From Desulfarculus sp. (GTDB taxonomy: Bacteria; Desulfobacterota; Desulfarculia; Desulfarculales; Desulfarculaceae): 16,839 bases of DNA. Positions 1 to 6,489 of this stretch are shown here, piece by piece (within the stretch, counting starts at the first letter, position 1; each line of letters starts with the position of its first letter). Made by a program: the position numbers and the translations under genes. Location of the stretch: assembly GCA_020216625.1 (NCBI GenBank), contig JAIUYB010000002.1:1-16839 (forward strand), read 5' to 3'. Under the pieces are notes generated by a model, which saw only the letters and a list, made by a program, of their open reading frames with translations, was not told the origin of the DNA and did not search any database.

Positions 1-1
1 C

Positions 2-1012
2 ATGACCCAGCTGATCATCGGCCACGAAAGCTTTTTGCACTGCTCCCAGCCCCTGTCCGACCTGGGCTGGGAAATCCACCACCTATCCAAAGCCGAGGCG
101 TTGGACGAGCAGGTTTTCACCGTGGCCGCCACCGGGGTGGCGATCATGTTGGGGCTGCTTCTGCTGGGACTGCTGGCCCGGGTGAACCACTTGCGCAAGA
201 TTTCGCGCATCCGGGCCATTGAGGCCAAGCAGATCCAACTCATCAACCAGCGGTTGGAGAGCGAGGTTCGGGAAAGGCGGCGCAAGGAGCGGGAGCTGCG
301 CGAAACCCAAAAGGAGCTGATCCACGCCGGGCAGATGGCGGCCCTGGGACAGATGGCGGCCTCGGTGGCCCACGAGATCAACCAGCCCCTGGCGGCCATC
401 CGGATGTACAGCGCCAACTGCAAAATCCTCCTGGAACGCGGCCAAGCCGAGTCGGCGCGGGAAAACCTTGGCATAATCCACGACTTGACCGGTCGATTGG
501 CCACTTTGGCTCAGCAGCTCAAGAGCTTCTCCCGCAAGTCGGCCGGACGTCTGGACAAGGTGGACCTACGCCAAAGCCTGCGCAACGCCTTGGCGCTCTT
601 GACCCATCAGGCCGAGACCATGGGTTGCCGACTGGAGACCAGCGAGACCGAGCATCCCCTGATGGTCAAGGGCAACCACACCCACCTGGACCAAGTATTC
701 GTGAACCTGCTGCAAAATTCTCTGGACGCGGTGCGCGACAGTCCGGAAAAAAAGGTGCAGGTGGACCTTTTCCGCCAGGAAAACCGGGCGGTGGTGGTGA
801 TCAGCGACAGCGGTTCCGGGCTTTCCCCCTTGGCCCAGGAGAAGCTGTTCAGCCCATTTTTCACCACCAAGGAGCCTGGCCACGGACTGGGGTTGGGTCT
901 TTCCATCATTCACGGCATAATCAAGGAGTTGGGAGGCGACATCGAGGGCCGCAACCTCCCCGGGGGAGGAGCCTGTTTCACCGTGAGCCTGGAATTGTTA
1001 AAGGATGAATAG
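2..1012 (+). CDS. DctB-like sensor histidine kinase, C-terminal part (5' end outside window)
   Basis: Membrane sensor kinase that would phosphorylate the response regulator encoded directly downstream. Visible order: the last ~35 residues of an extracytoplasmic sensor domain (ending in a GWEIHHL-type strand as in dCache/DctB sensors), one transmembrane helix (about 38-60), a charged coiled coil (about 70-108), a HisKA dimerisation domain with phospho-acceptor His124 in VAHEINQP, and a HATPase_c domain with N-box Asn239 (NLLQNSLDA), G1 ISDSGSG (267-273), an F-box (LFSPFFTTK) and G2 GLGLGL (295-300). DctB proteins are usually about 600 residues, so roughly half is missing; the ATG at base 2 has no upstream context and is probably an internal Met. 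The 3' end overlaps the next gene by 8 bp, so the two are translationally coupled. The kinase class is certain; the DctB subfamily call rests on the HisKA motif and the sigma-54 partner, and the ligand is unknown. Confidence 0.9.
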   Translation: MTQLIIGHESFLHCSQPLSDLGWEIHHLSKAEALDEQVFTVAATGVAIMLGLLLLGLLARVNHLRKISRIRAIEAKQIQLINQRLESEVRERRRKERELRETQKELIHAGQMAALGQMAASVAHEINQPLAAIRMYSANCKILLERGQAESARENLGIIHDLTGRLATLAQQLKSFSRKSAGRLDKVDLRQSLRNALALLTHQAETMGCRLETSETEHPLMVKGNHTHLDQVFVNLLQNSLDAVRDSPEKKVQVDLFRQENRAVVVISDSGSGLSPLAQEKLFSPFFTTKEPGHGLGLGLSIIHGIIKELGGDIEGRNLPGGGACFTVSLELLKDE

Positions 1013-2387
1013 CACCGCGAACCACGGCGGGTTGGTCTTCTTCATCGACGACGAGAAGGCCATCCGCGATTCCCTGCGCCAGGGCCTGGAGCTGGCCGGC
1101 CTTACCTGCCAGGACTTCGACCGCGCCCAAAAGGCCCTGGATCTGCTGACCCCGGATTTCCCCGGCATCGTGCTCTCGGACGTGAAAATGCCGGGCATGG
1201 ACGGCCTGGAGCTGCAACGCGCCGTTCACCAACTGGACCCCGACCTCCCGGTGGTCCTGGTCACCGCCCATGGCGACATCAACATGGCGGTGGAGGCCAT
1301 CCGGGCCGGGGCCTACGATTTCATCGAAAAGCCCTTCGAGCCCGAGCGGATTCTGGACCTGGTGCACCGGGCCTTGGAGAAACGGCGGCTGGTGCTGGAA
1401 AACCGCCAGTTGCGCCGGGACCTGGAGGCGGCCGAGGGCCTGGATGCCCGCTTGGTGGGCTCCAGCCCGGCCATGCGCGCGCTCAAGCGCGAGATCGTCA
1501 ACCTCGCCCCCACCACCGCCAGTGTGCTGTTGGTGGGCGAGACCGGCACCGGCAAGGAGGTGGTGGCCCGCTGCCTGCACGAGCTGAGCCCCCGCCGCTC
1601 TCATCCCTTCGTGGCGGTCAACTGCGCGGCCATCCCGCCCCAACTGGCCGAAAGCGAACTCTTCGGGCACGAACGAGGGGCCTTCACCGGCGCGGTGCGC
1701 CCACGGGTCGGGAAGCTGGAGGCCGCCTCGGGCGGCACCCTGTTCTTGGACGAGGTCACCAGCATGCCTCCGGACATCCAGGGCAAGCTGCTGCGGGCCC
1801 TGCAAGATCGGGAGATCTTCTCGGTGGGCTCCAACAAGCCGCGGCCGGTGGATTTCCGCCTGGTGTCGGCCGCCAACGAACCCCCGCGCGAGGCCATCCA
1901 GGCCGGACGTCTGCGGGAGGATCTCTATTATCGCCTGGGCACGGTGGAGTTCTTCGTGCCGCCCCTGCGCGAGCGCAAACAAGACGTGCCCCTGCTCTTC
2001 TCCCTGTTCCTGGACCGCGCGGCCATAACCTACGACCGCGAGGCGCGCCCCCCCGGACCCGAGCTGCTGATGGCCATGATGCGCTACGACTGGCCCGGAA
2101 ACGTGCGCGAACTCAAGAATCTGGCCGAACGACACGCCCTTTCCAGCCTCTCGGCCGCGGCCATGCTGCCGGGTTTTGACGCCTCCGTCGGCCTCGAACC
2201 AGCCACCCCCGGCGCCTCCCTTTCCGACCAGGTGCAACTCTTCGAGCGTCACTTGATCAAGGACGCCATCAAGCGTCACAACGGCGACATGAAAAAGGTC
2301 ATGGCCGAGCTGGGCCTGCCGCGACGCACCCTGAACGAAAAAATGGCCAAGTACAATCTGGAGCGCAGCCGCAGCCTGGCGGAATAG
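1005..2387 (+). CDS. DctD-like sigma-54-dependent response regulator (NtrC family)
   Basis: Cytoplasmic transcription activator of 460 residues, normal length for DctD/NtrC proteins. The receiver domain (about 10-122) has acidic pocket D15/D16, phospho-acceptor Asp59 in SDVKMPGMDG, Thr87 and Lys109. The AAA+ sigma-54 interaction domain (about 150-375) has Walker A GETGTGKE (178-185), an intact GAFTGA loop (225-230) that contacts sigma-54, Walker B FLDE (247-250), and WPGNVREL (363-370). The C-terminal Fis-type helix-turn-helix is about 411-450. All residues needed for phosphorylation, ATP hydrolysis and sigma-54 contact are present. The start at 1005 overlaps the kinase gene by 8 bp. Two matching palindromes and a -24/-12 promoter lie immediately downstream, so the obvious target is the TRAP/decarboxylase cluster. 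One palindrome begins on the last base of this gene's stop codon. By analogy with DctD it responds to a carboxylate; the actual signal is inferred. Confidence 0.93.
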   Translation: MNSTANHGGLVFFIDDEKAIRDSLRQGLELAGLTCQDFDRAQKALDLLTPDFPGIVLSDVKMPGMDGLELQRAVHQLDPDLPVVLVTAHGDINMAVEAIRAGAYDFIEKPFEPERILDLVHRALEKRRLVLENRQLRRDLEAAEGLDARLVGSSPAMRALKREIVNLAPTTASVLLVGETGTGKEVVARCLHELSPRRSHPFVAVNCAAIPPQLAESELFGHERGAFTGAVRPRVGKLEAASGGTLFLDEVTSMPPDIQGKLLRALQDREIFSVGSNKPRPVDFRLVSAANEPPREAIQAGRLREDLYYRLGTVEFFVPPLRERKQDVPLLFSLFLDRAAITYDREARPPGPELLMAMMRYDWPGNVRELKNLAERHALSSLSAAAMLPGFDASVGLEPATPGASLSDQVQLFERHLIKDAIKRHNGDMKKVMAELGLPRRTLNEKMAKYNLERSRSLAE

Positions 2388-2400
2388 GCGGATTTTCGCC
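2387..2400. promoter_or_regulatory. Putative upstream activator site 1 (imperfect palindrome)
   Basis: GGCGGATTTTCGCC begins on the last base of the regulator's stop codon. It matches the core of the perfect palindrome at 2419-2434 in 12 of 14 positions, and the two centres are 33 bp apart, about three helical turns. It lies about 128 bp upstream of the predicted transcription start, the usual range for sigma-54 enhancer sites. Binding by the adjacent DctD-like protein is inferred. Confidence 0.6.
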
Positions 2401-2418
2401 GACTTTCCGCCCCGGATT

Positions 2419-2434
2419 GGGCGGATATCCGCCC
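2419..2434. promoter_or_regulatory. Putative upstream activator site 2 (perfect 16-bp palindrome)
   Basis: GGGCGGATATCCGCCC is a perfect 16-base palindrome centred about 95 bp upstream of the predicted sigma-54 transcription start. It has a degenerate copy 33 bp further upstream. It is not followed by a T-run, so it is a poor terminator candidate for the regulator gene. Tandem sites upstream of a -24/-12 promoter are the standard arrangement for NtrC-family activators; the assignment to the DctD-like protein rests on adjacency. Confidence 0.65.
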
Positions 2435-2495
2435 AGGTCGCCAAAGCGGCAGTGCTAAATCGCAGCTACAACCTAATTATTCCCACCCCGCTCCC

Positions 2496-2511
2496 TGGTC
2501 CAAAACTTGCT
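2496..2511 (+). promoter_or_regulatory. Sigma-54 (-24/-12) promoter of the TRAP/decarboxylase cluster
   Basis: TGGTCCAAAACTTGCT fits the TGGCACG-N4-TTGCW consensus with exact spacing: GG at 2497-2498 and GC at 2509-2510. The -12 half is perfect; the -24 half keeps TGG and the second C but deviates at the other positions. Predicted transcription start is near base 2522. The preceding 2469-2481 stretch is AT-rich and loosely resembles an IHF site, which would help looping from the palindromes; that part is weak. Presence of a sigma-54 activator gene next door strongly supports the call. Confidence 0.75.
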
Positions 2512-2521
2512 CTTTTGTGGC

Positions 2522-2755
2522 ATGATAGGCCCGATAGCCAAATCCGTCCGCAACGCGCCTCGGCCAATCCCGGTCGGCCGCCGCGCCCCAGGGAGCCCCA
2601 CCCTGGCGCGGTCCACCTGGCCGCGAGGGCGCCTGGGAGAAGCCATCTCGCGAGCGCTCCCCCTGGCGGAGGGACTGGGGCGCGCCAGAGACGGATGGGC
2701 GACCTTGCCCGGATGGTGTTGCATTTTCCAACCACAACGGAAAGGAGTTCAGGCC
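2522..2755 (+). other. Long GC-rich 5' leader of the TRAP cluster
   Basis: If transcription starts near 2522, the solute-binding-protein mRNA has a leader of about 234 nt. It can fold: CTGGCGCG (2603-2610) pairs with CGCGCCAG (2681-2688), enclosing GGGAG (2635-2639) with CTCCC (2657-2661) and the palindrome CTCGCGAG (2647-2654). It ends with a good ribosome binding site. The frame of the following gene is open through the leader, but that extension would start inside the promoter and lacks signal-peptide character, so it is treated as untranslated. I recognise no known riboswitch class. Confidence 0.4.
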
Positions 2756-3760
2756 ATGCCAGTGAAACCCAAAACAAATCCTAGCAGCCTAACCCGCAGG
2801 CAGTTCCTGGGCGCGTCGGTGGCCCTGGGCGGCATGACGCTGTTGGGCGGATCCCTGGCCTGGGCGGCCCAGTCCACCACCAGCCTGTCCATCGCCACCG
2901 GCGGCACCGGCGGGGTCTACTACCCCTACGGCGGCGGCATCGCGGCCGTGATTTCCAAGTACATGCCCGGTTTCGAGGCCACCGCCGAGGTGACCGCGGC
3001 CAGCGTGGACAACTGCAAGCTGGTGGGCGCCGGCAAGGCCGACCTGGCCTTCTCCATGGCCGACACCGCCTACGACGCCTACGCCGCCATGGGCAAGTTC
3101 AAGTCCAAGCTGCCCCTGAACACGGTGGCGGTGCTCTACACCAACTACATGCATGTGGTCACCCTGGAGGGCAGGGGCATCAAAAGCGTGGCCGACATGA
3201 AGGGCAAGACCATCTCCACCGGCGCCCCGGGCAGCGGCACCGAGGTCAAGGCCCTGCGGGTGCTGGAAGCCTATGGCATCGATCCCGACAAGGACATCAA
3301 GCGCGACCGCCTGGGCGCCTCCGAGTCCGCCGGCGCCCTCAAGGACAACAAGATCGACGCCTACTTCTGGGACGGTGGCCTGCCCACCGCCTCGATCATG
3401 GACTTGGCCGCCACCCCCGGCACCGCCATGCTGCTGCTGGACCACGGCGACGCGGTGCCCAAGATGGTGCAAAAGTATGGTCCGGTCTATTTCGCCAAGG
3501 TGATCCCCAAGGATTCCTACATGGGCCAGAAGCAGGACATCGCGGTGGCCGGCGTTGGCAACATCTTGATCTGCAACGAAAAGGCCAAGCCAGAAGTCAT
3601 CTACGATGTCATCAAGACCATGTTCGAGCACCAGCCGGAACTGGTCTCGATCCACAAGGAGGCCCAATACCTGACTCTCAAGGACGCGGTGGTGGGCTCT
3701 CCCCTGCCCTTCCATCCCGGGGCCATCAAGTACTACAAGGAAAAGGGAGTCCAGATCTAG
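2756..3760 (+). CDS. TAXI-family TRAP transporter solute-binding protein, Tat signal
   Basis: Periplasmic receptor that captures a carboxylate and hands it to the TRAP permease encoded two genes downstream. The chosen ATG at 2756 is preceded by AAAGGAG with suitable spacing; longer in-frame starts would run into the sigma-54 promoter. The 334-residue product begins with a twin-arginine signal (TRRQFLGA, Arg14-Arg15), a hydrophobic segment and an AWA cleavage motif (35-37), followed by the TAXI-type opening SIATGGTGGVYYPYGGGIA and the later ISTGAPGSGTEVKA ligand-domain segment. Length matches TAXI proteins (about 320-340). First gene of the cluster; only 3 bases separate it from the DUF1850 gene. 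Tat rather than Sec export implies folding before export. Characterised TAXI proteins bind glutamate-like C5 dicarboxylates, but substrate cannot be read from sequence. Confidence 0.92.
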   Translation: MPVKPKTNPSSLTRRQFLGASVALGGMTLLGGSLAWAAQSTTSLSIATGGTGGVYYPYGGGIAAVISKYMPGFEATAEVTAASVDNCKLVGAGKADLAFSMADTAYDAYAAMGKFKSKLPLNTVAVLYTNYMHVVTLEGRGIKSVADMKGKTISTGAPGSGTEVKALRVLEAYGIDPDKDIKRDRLGASESAGALKDNKIDAYFWDGGLPTASIMDLAATPGTAMLLLDHGDAVPKMVQKYGPVYFAKVIPKDSYMGQKQDIAVAGVGNILICNEKAKPEVIYDVIKTMFEHQPELVSIHKEAQYLTLKDAVVGSPLPFHPGAIKYYKEKGVQI

Positions 3761-3763
3761 GCC

Positions 3764-4228
3764 ATGAAACGGGCCGCCGCCATCGACAAGCCGCTGCAGA
3801 GGCTGGTCCTGGCGTGGCTGGCGGCCCTTTTTCTGTGCCCCGCTCCCGTGGTTGCCGCCAGCCTGCACCTCTGGGCGGGGGAGCCGGCGCGAGCGGTTCT
3901 GACCCTGAAGTCGGAACCGGCCCAGACCTTTCAACTCGAGCACCGCAACTCCATCTATGACGCGCCGGTGCGCGAGACCTACCGCCTGGGGCCCGCGGGT
4001 CGCCTGGTCCAGGTGGAGCTGGAAAGCCCTTCCGCCGGAGTCTTCGAATACTACGGCTTTGATCCCCCCCAAACGGGCAAAGTCAGCCTCGATAGGGAAG
4101 TGTCCGTGATCCGCCTGCGCAGCACGAGCTACCAGGATCATCTCCTGCGGGTGGGTGGACGGACCATCCGGCTCCAAGACCTGGCCCAACCGGGCCAGGT
4201 CCTGGGGCTGGAGGTGACCGAGCCCTGA
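3764..4228 (+). CDS. DUF1850 domain-containing exported protein, TRAP-associated
   Basis: Small protein of 154 residues with an N-terminal hydrophobic segment (about 12-32, ending in a PVVAAS-like cleavage region), so it is predicted to be exported or membrane-anchored. The rest is a beta-rich domain with the DUF1850 signature around LEHRNSIYDAPVRETYRL (about 59-76) and a FEYYGF segment near 95. DUF1850 genes are known to sit between TAXI solute-binding-protein and fused TRAP permease genes, exactly as here (3-base gap upstream, 35-base gap downstream). No biochemical function is established for the family; a role as an accessory or assembly factor of the transporter is inferred from this conserved placement only. 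Confidence 0.85.
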   Translation: MKRAAAIDKPLQRLVLAWLAALFLCPAPVVAASLHLWAGEPARAVLTLKSEPAQTFQLEHRNSIYDAPVRETYRLGPAGRLVQVELESPSAGVFEYYGFDPPQTGKVSLDREVSVIRLRSTSYQDHLLRVGGRTIRLQDLAQPGQVLGLEVTEP

Positions 4229-4263
4229 AACCTTTGCGGCGCCATGAACAGCGAGGCATATCC

Positions 4264-6228
4264 GTGAGCGAGCTTAGCGAGAAAAACGGGCAAGAATTCG
4301 AGGTGACCGAGGATCAGCTCAAGAAAGTGCAGGAGCTGATCGAGGAGGAGGAAGGCGCCACCCGCACCGTGGGCGGCATGGTCCAGGACTTCATCACCTA
4401 CTTCGCGGTGGCCATGACCATCTTCCACCTCTATGCGGCGGTGGCCACCATCACCACCCAGATTCTGCGCGGGGTGCACGTGGGCATGGTGCTCTTCCTG
4501 AGCTTCCTGGTCTTCCCCATCACCCCCAAGAAGAGGGGCAGCCTGGCCTGGTACGACGTGCTGGCGGCCCTGCTCAGCGTGGCCACCATCGCCTACATGC
4601 TATGGGATTTCGAGGACTTCATCTATCGCGCCGTCACCCCGGAAACCATGGACCTGGTGATGGGCGGCGCCCTGACCCTCCTGGTGATGGAAGCCGCCCG
4701 GCGCTCGGCGGGCTGGATCATGCCGGTGGTGGTGCTGATGTTCTTGGCCTACGCCTTGGCCGGACCCATCCTGCCCGCGCCCTGGACCCATCGAGGCTAT
4801 GACCTGGAGCGCATCATCGGGCACATGTACATGACCCTGGAGGGCATCTTCGGCGTGCCCATCGACGTCTCCTCCACTTACATCATCCTGTTCACCATCT
4901 TCGGCGCCATTTTGGAGAAATCCGGGGCTGGCAAGTTCTACATCGATTTCTCCTTCGCGGTGATGGGCGGCAAGGCCACCGCGGCCGGGCGCACCGTGAC
5001 CTTCGCCTCCTACCTGATGGGCTGCATCTCCGGGTCGGGCGTGGCCAACACCGTGACCCTGGGTTCGGTGGCCTACCCCATGCTGGCCAAGTCCGGCTAT
5101 GATCAGAACACCGCTGGCGGCCTGCTCTCGGCTGGAGGCATCGGGGCCATCCTCTGCCCGCCGGTCATGGGCGCGGCCGCCTTCCTCATCGCCGAGATCC
5201 TCAAGGTCTCCTACTTGGAGATCATCAAGATGGCCGCCCTGCCGGCCTTCTGCTACTACCTGGGCATCTTCCTGATGGTCCAGTTGGATTCCAAACGCTT
5301 CAACGTGCCCCAGGACGCCCTGCTCACCGACCTCTCCGTGGGTCAGTTGGTTAAGCGCTACTGGTACTTCTTCGCGCCCCTGGTCCTGATCGTGGTCTTC
5401 ATGCTCATCGGCTTCACGCCCATGATGGCGGTCTTCTTCGCCATTCTGATCGCCTTCGCGGCCAGCTTCCTCAACAAGGACACCGCCCTCTATCCGGCCA
5501 AGGCCATCAAGGCCCTGGCCAGCGGATCGCTGGGCATCCTCTCGGTGGCCAACACCTGCGCCTGCGCCGGCATCATCGTGGGGGTGGTCACCCTCACCGG
5601 CCTGGGTCTGAAGTTCTCCACCATCATCATCGCCTACGCTCAGGGCAACCTGCTCCTGACCGCCATTTTCACCGGCATCCTGATGTGGATCATCGGTCTG
5701 GCGGTGCCGGTGACCGCCTCCTACATCATCGGCGCGGTAATCGCCGGCCCGGCCTTGATCCAGCTTGGCGTGCCCGACTTCGCCGCCCACATGTTCATCT
5801 TCTATTACGCGGTGCTCTCCGAGGTCTCGCCCCCCACCGCCCTGTCGCCCTTCGCGGCGGCGGCCATCACCGGCGGCGATGCCTTCAAGACCATGCTCCA
5901 GGCCTGGAAATACACCGCCACCGCCTTCATCGTGCCCTTCATGTTCGTGCTCTCCATCGATGGCGCGGGCCTTTTGATGTATGGTCCCTGGGACGTGATC
6001 ATCTGGACCTTCATCACCGCCTGCCTGGGCGTGGTCTGCCTGTCCACCGGCTTCTGCGGGTGGTTGTTCTGCCCGGCCAATGCCCTGCAACGCGCGATCC
6101 TCCTCTCCGGAGGCCTCCTCCTGATGTATCCCGGCGCCACCACCGACTTCATCGGACTGGGTTGTTTGGTGGCGGTGGGCGTCTGGCAAAAGCTGGCCCC
6201 GACCAGCTTGGCCATCAAGGGGGCCTAG
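4264..6228 (+). CDS. TRAP transporter fused permease (4TM small + 12TM large subunit, TAXI type)
   Basis: Integral membrane protein that moves the captured substrate inward using an ion gradient (Na+ in characterised TRAP systems). GTG at 4264 was chosen because GCGAGG lies at 4251-4256; a TTG at 4234 would add 10 residues but has no good ribosome site. The 654-residue product has an acidic cytoplasmic N-terminus, a DctQ-like helix bundle (about 30-180) and a DctM-like large domain. Diagnostic stretches are GSGVANTVTLGSVAYPM (near 255-270), GGIGAILCPPVMGAAAF (near 290-306) and VPVTASYIIGAVIAGPALIQ (near 480-500). Length and fusion are typical of TAXI-TRAP permeases. A seven-codon reading frame (ATG 4244, TGA 4265-4267) ends on the GTG start and could couple translation. 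Confidence 0.92.
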   Translation: MSELSEKNGQEFEVTEDQLKKVQELIEEEEGATRTVGGMVQDFITYFAVAMTIFHLYAAVATITTQILRGVHVGMVLFLSFLVFPITPKKRGSLAWYDVLAALLSVATIAYMLWDFEDFIYRAVTPETMDLVMGGALTLLVMEAARRSAGWIMPVVVLMFLAYALAGPILPAPWTHRGYDLERIIGHMYMTLEGIFGVPIDVSSTYIILFTIFGAILEKSGAGKFYIDFSFAVMGGKATAAGRTVTFASYLMGCISGSGVANTVTLGSVAYPMLAKSGYDQNTAGGLLSAGGIGAILCPPVMGAAAFLIAEILKVSYLEIIKMAALPAFCYYLGIFLMVQLDSKRFNVPQDALLTDLSVGQLVKRYWYFFAPLVLIVVFMLIGFTPMMAVFFAILIAFAASFLNKDTALYPAKAIKALASGSLGILSVANTCACAGIIVGVVTLTGLGLKFSTIIIAYAQGNLLLTAIFTGILMWIIGLAVPVTASYIIGAVIAGPALIQLGVPDFAAHMFIFYYAVLSEVSPPTALSPFAAAAITGGDAFKTMLQAWKYTATAFIVPFMFVLSIDGAGLLMYGPWDVIIWTFITACLGVVCLSTGFCGWLFCPANALQRAILLSGGLLLMYPGATTDFIGLGCLVAVGVWQKLAPTSLAIKGA

Positions 6229-6252
6229 CGCGAAGCGGGCTCACAGGTTCAT

Positions 6253-6287
6253 GCCGGCCGCCGGCCTCCCCTCGACCGGCGGCCGGC
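6253..6287 (+). other. Perfect 12-bp hairpin between permease and gamma-subunit genes
   Basis: GCCGGCCGCCGG (6253-6264) and CCGGCGGCCGGC (6276-6287) are exact reverse complements separated by 11 bases, giving a very stable all-GC RNA hairpin in the 99-base gap between the TRAP permease and the gamma-subunit gene. No T-run follows, so full intrinsic termination is unlikely. It may pause transcription, protect an mRNA end, or mark a processing point that sets different expression of transporter and pump genes. Confidence 0.6.
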
Positions 6288-6327
6288 AGGGACCCGTCAT
6301 TGTTCAACCTGGGAAGGAAGGCATCAA

Positions 6328-6489
6328 TTGGACAACATCAAGTTCGGGGTGATCATGACCACCCTGGGTATGGGCGGCACCCTGGTATCGCTGTGGCTGT
6401 TGACCTTAGTCATGACCGCCTTGAAGCGGGCCTTCCCCGAGCGGCCCGAGACTCCGGCCAACACCGCGGGTAAGGAGGCGGGCAAATGA
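6328..6489 (+). CDS. Short OadG-like gamma subunit of Na+-pumping decarboxylase
   Basis: A 53-residue membrane protein with a TTG start at 6328, preceded by AAGGAAGG at good spacing. It has a short polar N-terminus, one transmembrane helix (about 7-32, GVIMTTLGMGG then a Leu/Val-rich stretch) and a polar Pro/Glu/Lys tail. This is the OadG/MmdD-type layout, in which the gamma chain anchors the carboxyltransferase to the beta subunit. It is shorter than usual gamma subunits (about 80 or more residues) and lacks the His-rich metal-binding C-terminus of Klebsiella OadG. Its TGA overlaps the ATG of the beta-subunit gene (ATGA at 6486-6489), and the beta-subunit ribosome site (AAGGAGG, 6472-6478) lies inside it. 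Position before an OadB homologue is the strongest evidence, since sequence similarity over one helix is limited. Confidence 0.78.
   Translation: MDNIKFGVIMTTLGMGGTLVSLWLLTLVMTALKRAFPERPETPANTAGKEAGK

Noticed and set aside
2419..2434. Palindrome as terminator of the regulator gene
   Set aside because: No T-run follows, there is no loop (continuous palindrome), and a second related copy upstream plus a sigma-54 promoter downstream fit an activator site better.
978..2444. Long antisense frames (also 2789-4189 and 4600-6189 minus, 11812-13815 plus)
   Set aside because: They lie opposite well-supported genes in GC-rich DNA, where third-position GC keeps the antisense frames open; translations are His/Gly/Gln-rich and match no family.
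2507..2755. N-terminal extension of the solute-binding protein (open frame back to 2507)
   Set aside because: It would start inside the sigma-54 promoter at TTG 2507, is Arg/Pro-rich with no signal-peptide character, and ATG 2756 has an excellent ribosome site directly before a Tat signal.
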